Source: an uncultured Verrucomicrobiota bacterium
GTDB taxonomy: Bacteria; Verrucomicrobiota; Verrucomicrobiia; Verrucomicrobiales; Verrucomicrobiaceae
Direction: 5' to 3'
NCBI GenBank assembly: GCA_903838675.1
Contig: CAILZI010000083.1
Span: forward strand, 56,137-120,136
Length of the DNA stretch: 64,000 nt
Under the pieces are notes generated by a model. That model was not told where the DNA came from and ran no database searches. It saw nothing but the letters and a program-made list of their open reading frames with translations. A program made the position numbers and the translations under genes. This document shows positions 1 to 10,510 of the stretch, one piece after another (position 1 is the stretch's first letter; every line of letters begins with the position of its first letter).

Positions 1-59
1 GCGCACAAGGTCAGGGTGTTATCAAAAACACCCACCCAAGCACTCATGACCTCAACCCT

Positions 60-395
60 ATGAAATCTCATCCCACTTCCAGCTTCCTGTCATGGCGGCT
101 TCCCCTGCTGCTTTGCGCGGGGCTCTTCGCTTTCACTCTTTCAGCCAGCGCTGACGGCCATGGCCACGGCCATCACTTCAATCCCCACTTCAACGGCCAC
201 CCTCCGGGGCATGCCTACGGCCATGACCGTGACCATGACCGTGACCACGGCCGGGGCAACAACGGCAACTTCAATCAGTACAACCAACAGCACGGCTACT
301 ACTCGCAGAACTACCGTGGCCAGCGCTACTACAACAACACCAACTACGACCAGACCAATCATCGCACCCTGCTCAACATGCTCCTCAACCGCTAA
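60..395 (+). CDS. Small secreted His/Gly/Asn-rich protein
   Basis: A 111-residue protein with a clear Sec signal peptide (about residues 1-31: Lys and Arg near the start, then a hydrophobic core, ending near ASA-D). The mature part is low complexity: first His/Gly rich with HGHGHH and repeated HDRD motifs, then Asn/Gln/Tyr rich (NQYNQQ, YYNNTNY). The His-rich part could bind metal ions such as Ni, Cu or Zn, but that is inference from composition only. Its TAA stop shares one base with the ATG of the next gene, so the two are probably co-transcribed. I do not recognise a family. Confidence 0.7.
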   Translation: MKSHPTSSFLSWRLPLLLCAGLFAFTLSASADGHGHGHHFNPHFNGHPPGHAYGHDRDHDRDHGRGNNGNFNQYNQQHGYYSQNYRGQRYYNNTNYDQTNHRTLLNMLLNR

Positions 396-1375
396 TGAAA
401 ACCTACCTCACTCCCGCAGCGCTGCACCTCCCGCGCATTGCCCTGCTCTCCGCCTTCGGCCTCCTTTCTGGGGCGGCTTTTGCTGCGCCTGACGTGCCTG
501 TCACCACGCCGCCGCATCGCATGATCTCGCTCGTGCTGCTCCTCAATGAACCCCGCTCCCTCGATGTCACCACCGTGGCAAAGGCGGCCTCCCTTGGCTG
601 GGGCACCAACGTGCCTGAAAGCGCGGTCACTGCCAGACCTCCCTCATTCGTGGTCAAGGCAGCCCCCGGCCGCTACGCCATCAACAGCATGGACAAGCCT
701 TACTTTGCCGACAGCAGCAAGCTGGCCGACGAAGTGAAGGACCTCGCACTCGCCGGTGCCATCCGCGAGCACCGCGCCTGGATGTCCGTGGACTGGCTGG
801 GCAATGACGACAAGGCGGACCTGCGGGTGGTCTATCAGCACATCAGTCAGATCCTCGTGCAGCTCATCGGCAAGGACACCCTCGCCGTTTACAGCCCTGA
901 CACCGATCAGTTCCACCTCAATGACGCCACACTCATTGAACACCTCAAGAGCCCCGATCCGTTGCAGTCCCTCATCCCTGCCGGAGTGGAAGGAACGACG
1001 GCCAATGCCGACACCGTCACCATGAACGACAACGACCCCCAGCTCCTGGAAGCGCAGGCCGAGGCCCGCAAAAACTGGCCCGAGTTCATGCAGGCCTACC
1101 AGTCACGCGGCAAAGACCAGTACTTTGCCGTCAAAGGCCGCATCCTCGAAGGCGACAACGCTGAATACATGTGGCTGCAGGTCACCTCCATCGACGACAC
1201 CCTCGTCCACGGCAAACTCGACAACGACCCCGAAACCCTGAAAAAGGTCAAGCGCGGTGCCGAGCTCCACATCCCCATCGCCGATGTGGACGACTGGCTT
1301 TACAGCACCGGCAAAGGCGAAAGCCACGGCGGCTACACCCTGCGTCTGTTTGAAAAACTGACCCAGGCCAAATAA
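395..1375 (+). CDS. Secreted DUF2314-domain protein
   Basis: A 326-residue protein with a signal peptide (about residues 1-30, ending AFA-AP). Its C-terminal third (about residues 215-310) has the DUF2314 pattern: an Ala/Arg-rich helix, a segment around the YFAVKGRI stretch, then EYMWLQV, GKLDNDP, LKKVKRGAEL and a closing DDWLY. The N-terminal part (about 45-200) resembles the region preceding DUF2314 in proteins handling 'DUF4261/YegJ-like' inputs, but I cannot name it. The start overlaps the stop of the preceding gene (TAATG), so they form a two-gene unit that ends at the strong terminator just downstream. DUF2314 has no established biochemical function. Confidence 0.8.
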   Translation: MKTYLTPAALHLPRIALLSAFGLLSGAAFAAPDVPVTTPPHRMISLVLLLNEPRSLDVTTVAKAASLGWGTNVPESAVTARPPSFVVKAAPGRYAINSMDKPYFADSSKLADEVKDLALAGAIREHRAWMSVDWLGNDDKADLRVVYQHISQILVQLIGKDTLAVYSPDTDQFHLNDATLIEHLKSPDPLQSLIPAGVEGTTANADTVTMNDNDPQLLEAQAEARKNWPEFMQAYQSRGKDQYFAVKGRILEGDNAEYMWLQVTSIDDTLVHGKLDNDPETLKKVKRGAELHIPIADVDDWLYSTGKGESHGGYTLRLFEKLTQAK

Positions 1376-1419
1376 AAAGATTGATGCAAGGACCGGCATC
1401 TGGGCCGGACCTGCTCAAC

Positions 1420-1460
1420 AAGGCCATGGGGTGATCCACCCCATGGCCTTCTGCTTTTTT
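1420..1460 (+). terminator. Strong intrinsic terminator after the DUF2314 gene
   Basis: A perfect 14-bp stem (1420-1433 paired with 1437-1450) closes a 3-base loop and is followed by CTGCTTTTTT. It lies 45 bases after the DUF2314 stop codon and ends the two-gene secreted-protein unit. Confidence 0.92.
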
Positions 1461-1476
1461 GCCGCCTGTCGGATTT

Positions 1477-1520
1477 GATGCCAGATGCCACGCCTAAGCA
1501 CGGCATCACGGCATCTTTTT
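1477..1520. repeat. GATGCC/GGCATC hairpin, left copy
   Basis: Two GATGCC motifs face two GGCATC motifs around a loop containing CCTAAGC, and a T-run follows. It looks like a backup terminator for the upstream secreted-protein genes. The near-identical inverted copy at 2586-2635 shows that it is also a repeat. Confidence 0.7.
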
Positions 1521-2585
1521 CAGGCCACCACCCCAAAACGGCGCACGTCATGGCATGAAGTGGCAGATGATGGCAGCCGTTGGAATCCTGCGACCGCCAA
1601 GGGATCATCTGCGGCATCTTTTTGGCTCTGCATTTGGTGCCGTGGATGCCGAAAAGTGAGTTCACCCCCAAGGCGCCCACCCACTGCAGCAGTGAGGAAA
1701 CTTCCGCAACTTCCCCAAATACCTCCGGGGGGGTATACGCGCGCCGGTGCTGAAGATCCTAGGGGGCGGCAGAGCAGATCCCCTCGCCCGGCAGCTTCGT
1801 TTCCCGTTTCCACCTCTAGGGGTCAAAAATTTGGAAACAAAGCCCTCCACCTGGCGCGGCCCGCGCCACCTCACACAGCTCTTGCATTTGGTCAGCCAGG
1901 TATATATATACTATTAGGTGGTATATAATAATACCGCAGATTTTAACTCTGATGCAAGCCCATGGAGGCACCATAGGAGGGGCGGGCATGTACAGGGTTT
2001 GTCATGACTCTCATGGTTGGCCAACAATGAATGAAATGACCATACTCGCAGGGCACTGCGCCGCCCGCCGCCATGGCGATGGTAGGGCTGGCTGTCCCCA
2101 GCCAGCCGCCGTCGGAGCCCATGACTTTCTCGTCAGAGACAGACATCTAACCGAATATGAATTTTGCGAACTGCCATACCCTTACCATGGCCAACCATCT
2201 TCAACGCTGCCCCCACCATCACACCGCCTCGTTTCCACCCAGAGGGCCTCTAGGAGTGGAAACGGGAAACGAAACTCCCCATAACCCGCTCTCCCCTGGG
2301 AAACCCGTGAAAAGCAGCCGCAAGCCTGGAAATGAAGCTTGAAACAAATCGGCACCCCTCGGAATCACATCCCAACGGCCACTGCATCGGACTCATCCCC
2401 AGCATCCATGGCCCACGGCGAATCAGGGCCGAGGTGTGCGTATACCCCCCGAGGTATTTGGGGAAGTTGGGGAAATTTTCCCCTCTTTCGGTTCTGCGAC
2501 ACACAGCACCAGCCAAGGAGGCTCAGTCCTGCCTGATGCCATCCGGCCAGCGAATCCCCCTCGGCACCTTCATCTCCCACGCCCC

Positions 2586-2635
2586 AAAAAAGATGCCGTG
2601 ATGCCGCGCTTAGGCACGGCATCTGGCATCTTTTT
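2586..2635. repeat. GATGCC/GGCATC hairpin, right copy
   Basis: The inverted counterpart of 1477-1520, bounded by an A-run on the left and a T-run on the right, so it could terminate transcription in both directions. It lies between the rightward DUF2314 unit and the 3' end of the leftward methyltransferase gene. Confidence 0.7.
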
Positions 2636-2814
2636 CAGCTTCCTCCTTCAGGAAGGTGGCAAACAAGAGCAGGACGCGGAACCATGACGCATCACAGCGC
2701 AGTCTTCGGGCCGTCCGCCAGGAAAGGACGGCATCTTTTTGCGCATGGATTTGATGCCGTTGTAGGCGGCCGCCTCTGGCTCAGCCCCTTTTGACTTTTC
2801 ACTTCTGCCCCCCT

Positions 2815-3762
2815 CTACCGCCGGATGTGCAAAAACAAATTCACGCCCTCAGGCTCCCACATCACCTCGATCGAATTCGCCGCCGCCCCCGCCTCGATCG
2901 CGAGCTCGCGCAGGTGATCCCGCGTGCGGTGCTGCAGCACCCAGTCGCCCAGCAGTTCCATGTAGTCGCGGCTCGGGTTGTAGTCGGAGAAATTCCCCAC
3001 CACCACTTCCCCGCCCCGCTTCGTCACGGCCATCAGCGCCTTCAGCAGAAAGACAAAAGTCCGGTCCGTGAGGTAGTCAAACAGCCCGGCAGACCACACC
3101 AGCTCGTAGCCCTTCGCCGGCAGAAAGCGCAGCACATTCCGGTGGTAAAACTCCATCCGCTTCGCAAACGGCGCGCACAGTTGCTTCGCCCGCTCGATGG
3201 CATGGATCTCGGCGTCCACGCAGTCAAAAAACACATCCCGCTCCGGATTGTCCAGCACCCATTCGCGCACGTCCCGTGCCGGGCCGCTGGCCACATTCAG
3301 CACGTTCAGCGGGGCCTTGGTGCGCCCGGCGGAGTGCGAATTCAGCAACTGGTGAAAGTAGGCCTTCCGGTTGCGCACCGCATTCGGTGCCGCCTGCGAG
3401 TGGAAGTAGAGATCCCAGCGCCGCAGGTGCGGCTCCTGGGCGATCTGCATCGTGTAGATGGCCTCAATGATCTCAAAATCACCGCTGTAGCCGTACTTTT
3501 TTCCCAGCGCACGGGCCTGCATCGTCCCTTCCAGATACCGGTTTGTAACGTCTTGAGCGTAAGCAAGCACGTCATCCCGGGCGATCACCTTGGCCCGCAC
3601 CGCATCCCCCAGGTGCCGCAGCGTACGGTTCACATGCGCGTAGTCACTCGGCATTGGACCGCCCTGGGCGATGAGTTCACGCAGCAGATTGTCACATTCA
3701 ATCAAAGGCGCGAACTCGTTCTTTCGAACTGAATAGCGTTCTTGGAGGACAAGGGGCGGCAT
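2815..3762 (-). CDS. SAM-dependent methyltransferase, PhcB-like
   Basis: A 315-residue class I methyltransferase. The SAM-binding motif I is LNVASGPARD (about residues 153-162), followed by the acidic motif II (FFDCVDAE), a WSAGLFDYL segment and GGEVVVGNF after the core strand. The roughly 140-residue N-terminal helical region with RYLEGTMQARALGKKYGYSG resembles proteins annotated as extracellular factor (3-hydroxypalmitic acid methyl ester) biosynthesis protein, the PhcB type of quorum-signal synthase. Family membership as a methyltransferase is clear; the substrate is inference. It is a single gene transcribed away from the ECF sigma operon at 3937. Confidence 0.72.
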   Translation of the reverse strand: MPPLVLQERYSVRKNEFAPLIECDNLLRELIAQGGPMPSDYAHVNRTLRHLGDAVRAKVIARDDVLAYAQDVTNRYLEGTMQARALGKKYGYSGDFEIIEAIYTMQIAQEPHLRRWDLYFHSQAAPNAVRNRKAYFHQLLNSHSAGRTKAPLNVLNVASGPARDVREWVLDNPERDVFFDCVDAEIHAIERAKQLCAPFAKRMEFYHRNVLRFLPAKGYELVWSAGLFDYLTDRTFVFLLKALMAVTKRGGEVVVGNFSDYNPSRDYMELLGDWVLQHRTRDHLRELAIEAGAAANSIEVMWEPEGVNLFLHIRR

Positions 3763-3872
3763 GCGCAGGGGGTGGCAGATTGAAGTCTAATGAGGCGTAA
3801 CGCCTTGATAATAAGCGTTTATTTACCTTTCGGGAAGCGAAAAATTATACCTCGCCCACTCAGGTCCCTGTT

Positions 3873-3901
3873 TTGAGTCAATTCACATTCGTCCGTAAAA
3901 T
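3873..3901 (+). promoter_or_regulatory. Candidate housekeeping promoter of module A
   Basis: TTGAGT (3873-3878) and TAAAAT (3896-3901) are separated by exactly 17 bases, matching sigma-70 consensus at 4/6 and 5/6 positions. A GGAGGAG purine run follows at 3912-3918, but it is about 18 bases from the ATG at 3937, rather far for a ribosome binding site. This would drive the first ECF sigma gene. Confidence 0.5.
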
Positions 3902-3936
3902 CGGCCCTTCTGGAGGAGATAAGAACATACCCCCGC

Positions 3937-4470
3937 ATGTCTCCCGCCGAAAAAGAACGCCACCACCGCTTCCTGCGCAGCTTCACCGCCCATGAGCCCG
4001 CCATTCGCGCCCACGTGCGCCGGCTGGTGCCCGCACGTGCGGATGCCGATGACGTGATGCAGGAGATCAGCGTCGTCCTCTGGGAAAAATTCGACACCCT
4101 GCACGAAGGCGCAGACTTCAAAGCCTGGGCCTTCGGCGTGGCTCGCTTCGAGGTCCTCGCCTGGCTGCGAGATCGCGGACGCGACCGCCTGGTGCTGGAT
4201 GAGGAAGTCATCACCAAGATCGCTGAGGAAACCACCGCCATCGAGCCCCTGCTGGAGCGACAGCGCGAGGCCCTGGAGCTCTGCATGCAAAAGGTGCCTG
4301 AGGAACATCGCGGCCTCCTCATGCAGGCCTATCAGCCCGACTCCAGCATCCAAACCGTCGCGCAAGGCAGCGGCCGCACCGTCCCCGGTTTTTACCAGTG
4401 GCTGCACCGCATGCGCAAGCTGCTGCTGGACTGCATCCGCCGCGCCCTGACTCAGGAGGTCGCATCATGA
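3937..4470 (+). CDS. ECF-type RNA polymerase sigma factor (module A)
   Basis: A 177-residue ECF sigma factor of the type common in Planctomycetes and Verrucomicrobia. Region 2 spans about residues 10-85 ([17 protein letters not shown], then [18 protein letters not shown]) and region 4 about 105-170, ending in a helix-turn-helix-like [22 protein letters not shown]. Its stop overlaps the ATG of the FecR-LamG gene (ATGA), a sign of translational coupling. By analogy with FecI/FecR and with similar verrucomicrobial operons, the downstream membrane protein is the likely partner controlling its activity. Confidence 0.9.
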   Translation: MSPAEKERHHRFLRSFTAHEPAIRAHVRRLVPARADADDVMQEISVVLWEKFDTLHEGADFKAWAFGVARFEVLAWLRDRGRDRLVLDEEVITKIAEETTAIEPLLERQREALELCMQKVPEEHRGLLMQAYQPDSSIQTVAQGSGRTVPGFYQWLHRMRKLLLDCIRRALTQEVAS

Positions 4471-5930
4471 AGGCAGACCTCGCAGCCCTCACCGCCGCCT
4501 ATCTCGACGGCACCATCACGCCGCCGCAGATGCAACAGCTCAATGCCCTGCTGCTCTCCGATGCCGCAGCACGCCGTGAATTCGCCGAACTCCTCAACGT
4601 GGACTCCGCCCTCGCTGCTCTGGCCGCAGACTGGACACCGCCCCAAATCACCGCAAAGCCTGCGAAGCCCACCCGCTGGCTCACCGCCTCACCACGCTGG
4701 CTCGCCGCAGCCGCCTGCATCTCCTTGCTTCTCGGTGCCTGGTTTTGGCAGGACACCCACCGCGCATTTGCCACCGTGGGAAAAGCCGCCGGCGTGGTGG
4801 AGCTCGCAGATGGCGCAACTCTACGCGGCGAAACCTACGACATCAGCGCAGGCAGCATCTCTCTCATTACCGCACGTGGTGCACGCATCGTCATCGAGGC
4901 CCCGGCGGAGTTTCGCTTTGAATCCGCACAGCGTCTGCACATGAAGCGCGGCCGCCTTGCCGCCGATGTCCCCCCTTCAGCCAAGGGCTTCACCGTCATC
5001 ACCCCCACCGGAGATGCCGTGGATCTCGGCACACGCTTCGGTGTGGATGTGCCCTCCAGCGGCTCCGCTGAAGTCCACGTCTTTCAGGGCGAAGTCATCA
5101 CCAAGGCCTCCGGTGCGCAGGCCAATCAAAGCCTGCGTGGTGGCGATGCAGTGTCGTTTGATCAAGGTGCCAGCACCTCCCGCGAGCTGCGCTCCTCCGC
5201 CTTCATCCAGCCCGATGAACTCCCCGGACTCACCGCCGGACTCGCCGCCGGTCAGCGTGTGCGCTCCGCCGCAGCCGTCGCCGCTTTGAAGCAAGATCCC
5301 GCGCTCATCGCCTTGCTCGATTTCGAATCCGCCGAGGAACTCCCCGGCGTGTATCGCCGCGTGCAGGGCCGCTGGCCCGGCTCGCATGCCCCCGAGTTTG
5401 TGAATGTGGGCGGTCACTTGAAGCTCGATGTCGGCGGTGGCCGCGACTGGCCACAGCTCACGCTCGCCGCCTGGGTGCGCATTGACCGCCTCGGTGCTCC
5501 TTATCAAAGCCTGCTGCATACCGATGGCTGGAGCCTCAACAACCCCGGCCAGGTGCACTGGATCATCAACCGCGACACCACCATGCGCCTCGCCCTCATC
5601 GGCAACACGCTCGCGCCCTCTTCCAAAGAGCAAACCAGCCATCCCGATTCACTCACCCCCGTGCTGCCAGAGCAGGGCCGCTGGGTGCATCTGGCCGTAG
5701 TCTATGATTCCACGCGCGGCACCGTACGCTTTTATCTCAACGGCCGCTTCGACAAAGAAGTGCACCTGGAGATCGCCCACCCCGCACGCCTCGGCCCCGC
5801 GCAGATCGGCAACTGGAACCAGCAGGACCGCAAGCTCAGCGGCCGTGTCGATGAACTCCTTCTGCTCGGCCGCGCCATGTCCGACGACGAACTCCGCGGC
5901 CTGCACGCCGCAGGCAATCCCTACCGCTGA
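4467..5930 (+). CDS. FecR-domain and LamG-domain membrane protein (module A)
   Basis: 487 residues from the ATG at 4467, chosen because it overlaps the sigma stop codon and has AGGAGGT six bases upstream. Cytoplasmic N-terminus (about 1-70) has the typical YLDGTIT...REFAELL pattern of anti-sigma-like FecR proteins. One membrane segment follows (about 80-95, [15 protein letters not shown]), then a FecR domain (about 110-235, with [14 protein letters not shown] and VHVFQGEV) and a LamG/concanavalin-like domain (about 300-480, ending [17 protein letters not shown]). The layout suggests that the outside LamG domain binds a glycan or similar ligand and the signal passes to the sigma factor. Ligand and signalling are inference. 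Confidence 0.88.
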   Translation: MKADLAALTAAYLDGTITPPQMQQLNALLLSDAAARREFAELLNVDSALAALAADWTPPQITAKPAKPTRWLTASPRWLAAAACISLLLGAWFWQDTHRAFATVGKAAGVVELADGATLRGETYDISAGSISLITARGARIVIEAPAEFRFESAQRLHMKRGRLAADVPPSAKGFTVITPTGDAVDLGTRFGVDVPSSGSAEVHVFQGEVITKASGAQANQSLRGGDAVSFDQGASTSRELRSSAFIQPDELPGLTAGLAAGQRVRSAAAVAALKQDPALIALLDFESAEELPGVYRRVQGRWPGSHAPEFVNVGGHLKLDVGGGRDWPQLTLAAWVRIDRLGAPYQSLLHTDGWSLNNPGQVHWIINRDTTMRLALIGNTLAPSSKEQTSHPDSLTPVLPEQGRWVHLAVVYDSTRGTVRFYLNGRFDKEVHLEIAHPARLGPAQIGNWNQQDRKLSGRVDELLLLGRAMSDDELRGLHAAGNPYR

Positions 5931-5939
5931 TCACACTTC

Positions 5940-8783
5940 ATGAAGTTGGTTGTTCCCATTCTCCTCGCCTCCACCAGCCTTGCCGCTGCCGTTGACTTCG
6001 TCCGCGAGGTCCGCCCCATCCTGCAAAAGCACTGCTACAGCTGTCACGGCGAGAAAAAGCAAAAGTCCGGCCTCCGCCTCGACATCAAAGCCGCTGCCTT
6101 CAAAGGCGGCGACAAACACGCTCCCGACATCATCTCCGGCAAAGCGAAAGACAGCCCGCTCATCCACTTCATCACCACCGATGACGACGACGAGCTCATG
6201 CCCCCCAAAGCCAAGCTCCCCGCCACCGACATCGCCACCCTCACCACCTGGATCAACGAAGGTGCCCCATGGCCCGAGGGCGTCGATCTCGCCAAACTCG
6301 AAGACCGCCGCGACCACTGGAGCTTCAAACCACTCTCCGTTTCAACTCCGCAGCAGAGTTCCACTTCTGCCCGCATCGATTCCTTCATCGAAGCCAAGCT
6401 CGCCGAAAAAAGCCTCCACCGCTCTCCTCCCGCCGATCCCATCTCTTGGCTCCGCCGTGTTACGTTCGATCTCACCGGCCTGCCCCCGACTCCCGCAGAG
6501 GTCTCCGCATTCTTAAACAACAAAGATCACGCCGCCGTCGTTGAGCGTCTGCTCAAAAGCGAACGCTACGGCGAACGCTGGGCCCAGCACTGGCTCGATG
6601 TCGTGCGCTACGCCGACACCCACGGTTTTGAAGTGAACACCGAGCGCCCCAACTCCTGGCCCTACCGCGACTACGTCATCCGCGCCTTCAACAACGACAC
6701 GCCCTACGATCGCTTCATCAAGGAGCAGATCGTGGGAGATGCCATGGGCCAGGACGCCGCCACCGGATTCCTCGTCACCGCTTCCGTGCTGCTGCCCGGC
6801 CAGATCGGCAAGGACGATGCCTCCAAGCGCCTTGCGCGGCAGGACTCGATTGATGAAATGGTCATGAACATCGGCCAGACCTTCCTCGGCCTCAGCATCG
6901 GCTGCGCACGCTGCCACGATCACAAGTTCGATCCCATCACCGCCAAGGATTACTACGCCATGCAGGCCTTCGTCGCCGGTGTCGAGTATGCCGACCGCGA
7001 CCTGCACACACCCGCCGCCGAGGCCGCGCGCGCCGAGGAAAAGCATCTCAAAGTACGCCTCGCCGAGATCGACAAAGAGCTCGCCCAATTCACACCGATG
7101 GCGAAATCCGGCGCCGAGCGCCCCATGATCAACGCCCGTGAAAACTCGGACCGCTTTCCGCCGGTGAAGACTCAGCGCGTACGTTTCACCATCAAGGCCA
7201 CAAACATCCTTGAGCCCTGCATCGACGAACTCGAAGTCTTCAACACCCGTGGCGAAAACGTCGCCCTCGCCACCACCGGCACCAAGCGCAAATCCTCCGG
7301 TGACATCGGCGTGGCCGAGCGCCACGAGCTCCGCTTCATCAACGATGGCCGCTACGGCAACTCCCGCAGCTGGCTCTCCAACGCCATGGGCCAGGGCTGG
7401 GTGGAACTCGAGTTCCCGCAGGAGCAGCTCGTCGAGCGCGTCGTCTGGAGTCGTGACCGCGAAGGCAGATTCACCGATCGCATCGCCACCGATTACCAAA
7501 TCGAGATCAGCGACGCTGCAGGTCAATGGCACACCGTGGCCGATGCCAGCGACCGGCAGAAATTTGACCCCAAAAACAAGAAGCTCGCGAAGCCCACACT
7601 CAAGGGCCTCACCCCTGCCGAAAACAAACGTGCACGCCCGCTCTTCGAGGAAAAATCCAGCACCGAGCAAAAGATCGCTCAGGCAGTCAACGCGCAGAAA
7701 GTCTTCGCCGGCACCTTCCGCACCCCGGACGACATCCACCTCCTCAATCGCGGCGATCCCGAGCAGCCCAAGGAAGCCGTCACCCCCGCCGTGCTCAGCG
7801 CCCTCGGCAATGTCACACTCCCCAAGGAATCCGCTGAACAAGACCGCCGCCGCGCCCTCGCCGATTGGATCGCCAATGCGCAGAACCCACTCACCGCCCG
7901 CGTCATGGTGAACCGCATCTGGCAGGGCCACTTCGGCACCGGCCTCGTCCAAACGCCAAGCGACTTCGGCCGCATGGGCATCAAGCCCACCCACCCCGAA
8001 CTCCTCGACTACCTCGCCGCCGAATTCATCCGCAGCGGCTGGAGCGTGAAGCACATGCACCGCCTCATCCTGTTGTCGGAGACATATGGGCAGTCGTCGC
8101 TGATGGGAGAAGACAATCAGACCATGAGACAATCAGACAAGGAGAAAGGCCCTACCTCTGAAGTCTCCCCATCTGATCGTCTGATTGTCTCCCCATCTTC
8201 TTCGGTCTCCCCATCTTCCTCCGCACAAGCCATCGACTCCGAAGCACGCTACCTCTGGCGCTACCCTTCCCGCCGCCTCGAAGCCGAATCCATCCGCGAC
8301 ACCATGCTCGCCGTCAGCGGTCGCTTGAATCTGCAGATGTATGGCCGCGGCTTCAATCTCTTCGATCAACGCGGCGGCCTCAGCGGCTTCGATCCCATCG
8401 AGACCTTCAACGCCGAGAACCAGCGCCGCATGATCTACGCCCACAAAGTACGTCGCGAGCCCGAAACCGTCTTCGGAGCCTTCGACTGCCCAGATGCCGG
8501 CCAGAGCACCGCCCGCCGCATCGAAAGCACCACCCCCATCCAGGCCCTCAATCTATTCAACAGCGTCTTCACCCTCGAACAATCCCAAGCCTTCGCCACC
8601 CGAGTGCAGCATGAAGCCGGCACCGACACCGCCAAACAAATCACCCTCGCCTACCAGCTCTCCCTCAGCCGCCCCCCCACCGCCGCCGAACTCGCCGACG
8701 CCATCCCTCTCGTTCACACCCACGGCCTCGCCGCCCTCTGCCGCGCGCTCTTCAACAGCAACGAATTCCTCTTTGTGCCATGA
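5940..8783 (+). CDS. PSCyt1-PSCyt2-PSD1 (DUF1549/DUF1553) secreted protein (module A)
   Basis: 947 residues with a short signal peptide ([17 protein letters not shown]). Domain order: planctomycete cytochrome c-like PSCyt1 with haem motif CYSCHG near residue 32; PSCyt2/DUF1549 (about 140-350) with [15 protein letters not shown] and a second [11 protein letters not shown] motif; a middle region (about 400-540) resembling a discoidin-like fold; and PSD1/DUF1553 (about 610-945) with [13 protein letters not shown] and [13 protein letters not shown]. About residues 719-762 form a Ser/Pro-rich insert encoded by short repeats (8111-8216). These proteins are widespread in Planctomycetes and Verrucomicrobia and usually precede a DUF1501 gene, as here (4-base overlap). 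Their chemistry is not firmly established. Confidence 0.92.
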   Translation: MKLVVPILLASTSLAAAVDFVREVRPILQKHCYSCHGEKKQKSGLRLDIKAAAFKGGDKHAPDIISGKAKDSPLIHFITTDDDDELMPPKAKLPATDIATLTTWINEGAPWPEGVDLAKLEDRRDHWSFKPLSVSTPQQSSTSARIDSFIEAKLAEKSLHRSPPADPISWLRRVTFDLTGLPPTPAEVSAFLNNKDHAAVVERLLKSERYGERWAQHWLDVVRYADTHGFEVNTERPNSWPYRDYVIRAFNNDTPYDRFIKEQIVGDAMGQDAATGFLVTASVLLPGQIGKDDASKRLARQDSIDEMVMNIGQTFLGLSIGCARCHDHKFDPITAKDYYAMQAFVAGVEYADRDLHTPAAEAARAEEKHLKVRLAEIDKELAQFTPMAKSGAERPMINARENSDRFPPVKTQRVRFTIKATNILEPCIDELEVFNTRGENVALATTGTKRKSSGDIGVAERHELRFINDGRYGNSRSWLSNAMGQGWVELEFPQEQLVERVVWSRDREGRFTDRIATDYQIEISDAAGQWHTVADASDRQKFDPKNKKLAKPTLKGLTPAENKRARPLFEEKSSTEQKIAQAVNAQKVFAGTFRTPDDIHLLNRGDPEQPKEAVTPAVLSALGNVTLPKESAEQDRRRALADWIANAQNPLTARVMVNRIWQGHFGTGLVQTPSDFGRMGIKPTHPELLDYLAAEFIRSGWSVKHMHRLILLSETYGQSSLMGEDNQTMRQSDKEKGPTSEVSPSDRLIVSPSSSVSPSSSAQAIDSEARYLWRYPSRRLEAESIRDTMLAVSGRLNLQMYGRGFNLFDQRGGLSGFDPIETFNAENQRRMIYAHKVRREPETVFGAFDCPDAGQSTARRIESTTPIQALNLFNSVFTLEQSQAFATRVQHEAGTDTAKQITLAYQLSLSRPPTAAELADAIPLVHTHGLAALCRALFNSNEFLFVP
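8111..8216 (+). repeat. Short repeats inside the module A PSCyt gene
   Basis: AGACAATCAGAC occurs at 8111-8122 and 8127-8138 and in inverted form (GTCTGATTGTCT) at 8179-8190. TCTCCCCATCT recurs around it. The reading frame stays open, producing a low-complexity Ser/Pro/Asp insert between the YGQSS motif and the [12 protein letters not shown] motif of the PSD1 domain. Confidence 0.75.
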
Positions 8784-10255
8784 GCCTTCCCTCCGAACAC
8801 CTCTCCCCCGCAGGCCATGCACTGCTCGACCGCCGCCGCTTTCTCGGCAGCAGCGCCACGGCTCTCGGCTCCATCGCATTAACAAATCTCCTCGGCCTCG
8901 ATGGACTCTTGGCAGCCCAGGCGAATGGCCCCATCATCGACCCCGCACGCCCCTACGCCCCTCGGCAGCCGCATTTCCCCGGCAAGGCGAAGAACGTCGT
9001 CGTCATCTTCTGCGCCGGTGCCGTCAGCCAGCTTGAAACCTGGGACTACAAACCCGAACTCATCAAATGGGACAACAAACCTCTGCCCGGCGGCCCCGCC
9101 GTCACGTTCCAAGGGCCCGCAGGCAATCTCGCACGCCCGCAGTACACTTTCCGCCAGCGCGGCCAGACCGGCAAATGGGTCAGCGACATGATCCCGCATC
9201 TCGCGGAGCTCACCGACGACTTCGCCTTCGTGCATTCGCTCACCAGCAAGTCCAACACCCATGGCCCTGCGGAGAACTTTCTCTCCACCGGTTTCAATCT
9301 CGACGGCTTCCCCTCCCTCGGCGCATGGACGACCTACGCGCTCGGCAGCGAGAACCAGGATCTGCCCTCCTACGTCGCCATTCCCGATCCCCGTGGCGTG
9401 CCGCAGAACGGCGCGAATAACTGGGGCCCAGGCTTCCTTCCCGCAGCGTTTCAAGGCACCACCATGAGCTCCAAAACCCCCGTGCGCCATCTCGCCGCCC
9501 CGGGTGTCTCACCCACCACAGATCAGGCCGCACGCACACTCCTCCAGCGCATGAACGCCCGCCATCTGGAAGCCCATCCCGGCGATGGCAAACTCGCCGC
9601 ACGCATCGCCAGTTACGAACTCGCCGCACGCATGCAGCTCAGTGTCCCGGAGATCAGCGATCTCAGCACCGAGCCCGCTCACATCCTGAAACTCTACGGT
9701 GCCGACGACACACAAAACGCGGACAAGGCCGCCTTCGCCAAGAACTGCATCCTCGCGCGCCGCCTCATCGAAAAAGGCGTGCGCTTTGTGCAGCTCTTCA
9801 ACGGCGCCTACGCCAGCGGCGGCAAGCTGAACTGGGACGGCCACAACGCCCTCAAAGAACAATACGACGTGCATGCGCCCATCCTCGATCAACCCGCCGC
9901 CGCGCTCATTCGCGATCTCAAAGAGCGCGGCCTGCTCGAAGACACCCTCGTCGTCTGGTGCACCGAATTCGGCCGCATGCCCTTCTTCCAAAAAGGCGCT
10001 CAGGGCCGCGATCACAATCCCGACGGCTTCACCTGCTGGATGACCGGTGCTGGCGTAAAACCCGGCGTGAGCTGTGGCGAAACGGACGAACTCGGCCAGA
10101 AAGCCGTGAAGGACATCCACCCCCTCTACGACTTCAACGCTACCATCCTCCACCTCCTCGGCCTCGATCACGAACGCCTCACCTTCGAACACAACGGCGT
10201 CCAGCGCCGCCTCACGAACGTGGAGGGTCATGTGATCAAGCAGATGCTCGCGTGA
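8780..10255 (+). CDS. DUF1501 protein, probable Tat substrate (module A)
   Basis: 491 residues; the ATG overlaps the PSCyt stop codon (ATGA). The N-terminus has a twin-arginine-like signal ([15 protein letters not shown], hydrophobic [16 protein letters not shown]), so it is probably exported folded. DUF1501 belongs to the alkaline phosphatase/sulfatase-like superfamily: visible motifs are [17 protein letters not shown] near the start, [30 protein letters not shown] and [13 protein letters not shown] near the end. The strict pairing with PSCyt/PSD1 proteins suggests that the two work together outside the cytoplasm, possibly on sulfated or complex polysaccharides; that role is inference. Confidence 0.9.
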   Translation: MSLPSEHLSPAGHALLDRRRFLGSSATALGSIALTNLLGLDGLLAAQANGPIIDPARPYAPRQPHFPGKAKNVVVIFCAGAVSQLETWDYKPELIKWDNKPLPGGPAVTFQGPAGNLARPQYTFRQRGQTGKWVSDMIPHLAELTDDFAFVHSLTSKSNTHGPAENFLSTGFNLDGFPSLGAWTTYALGSENQDLPSYVAIPDPRGVPQNGANNWGPGFLPAAFQGTTMSSKTPVRHLAAPGVSPTTDQAARTLLQRMNARHLEAHPGDGKLAARIASYELAARMQLSVPEISDLSTEPAHILKLYGADDTQNADKAAFAKNCILARRLIEKGVRFVQLFNGAYASGGKLNWDGHNALKEQYDVHAPILDQPAAALIRDLKERGLLEDTLVVWCTEFGRMPFFQKGAQGRDHNPDGFTCWMTGAGVKPGVSCGETDELGQKAVKDIHPLYDFNATILHLLGLDHERLTFEHNGVQRRLTNVEGHVIKQMLA

Positions 10256-10315
10256 TGCCAAAAGACCGCACAAAGGAGCGTTGCTGAAAATCGGCATTGA
10301 GGTTAAAATACTGAT

Positions 10316-10507
10316 ATGAAAGCGACGACTGAATCCAAAGCATCCGAAGCCACGCTCATGCGTGAGTTGCTTGAGATCGGTCTCGAAATGCAGGATCGTT
10401 TCTCAGCAGAGCCCATCTACGCCAAGACTGGCAAAGGCTTCCTCAAGAGCGCAGGTGTGGACGAGTTGAAGAAGATCAAAGCAGCCCAGGCAGCAAAGAA
10501 ACCCTGA
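10316..10507 (+). CDS. Small unknown protein
   Basis: A 63-residue, Lys/Ala-rich, probably cytoplasmic protein with no signal peptide (ends LKKIKAAQAAKKP). Gene status is supported by the tight link to the next gene (3-base gap), the absence of a better ORF on either strand, and a base composition less extreme than the surrounding genes. No family recognised. It may be the small partner of the 128-residue protein that follows. Confidence 0.5.
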   Translation: MKATTESKASEATLMRELLEIGLEMQDRFSAEPIYAKTGKGFLKSAGVDELKKIKAAQAAKKP

Positions 10508-10510
10508 AGC

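Larger units (their letters stand above)
1461..2790. repeat. Gene-free region of mosaic inverted repeats
   Basis: No convincing gene in 1.3 kb; the ORFs here are short, overlapping and signal-free. Three sequence modules occur once on each side in inverted orientation and in the same order from the outside in. Module 1 is a GATGCC/GGCATC hairpin (1477-1520 and 2586-2635). Module 2 contains AACTTCCCCAAATACCTC with a G-run and GTATACGC (about 1700-1740, mirrored at about 2437-2475). Module 3 contains CGTTTCCCGTTTCCAC and CTAG (1798-1822, mirrored at 2246-2271). Spacing between modules differs between arms, so it is a mosaic, not a simple palindrome. A second direct pair built on CGGCATCTTTTT lies at about 1611-1655 and 2729-2765. 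The centre (1840-2230) includes an AT-rich TATATATATACTATTAG stretch. Confidence 0.75.

Noticed and set aside
1485..1928. Small genes in the inverted-repeat region
   Set aside because: Overlapping frames translate repeat DNA, have no signals or families, and no plausible ribosome binding sites.
2791..3732. 313-codon plus-strand frame opposite the methyltransferase
   Set aside because: Arg/His/Pro-rich shadow translation; the minus strand carries SAM-binding motifs.
6513..8132. Long minus-strand open frame opposite the module A PSCyt gene
   Set aside because: Shadow frame caused by strong third-position GC bias; no signal or domain, and the plus-strand gene is certain.
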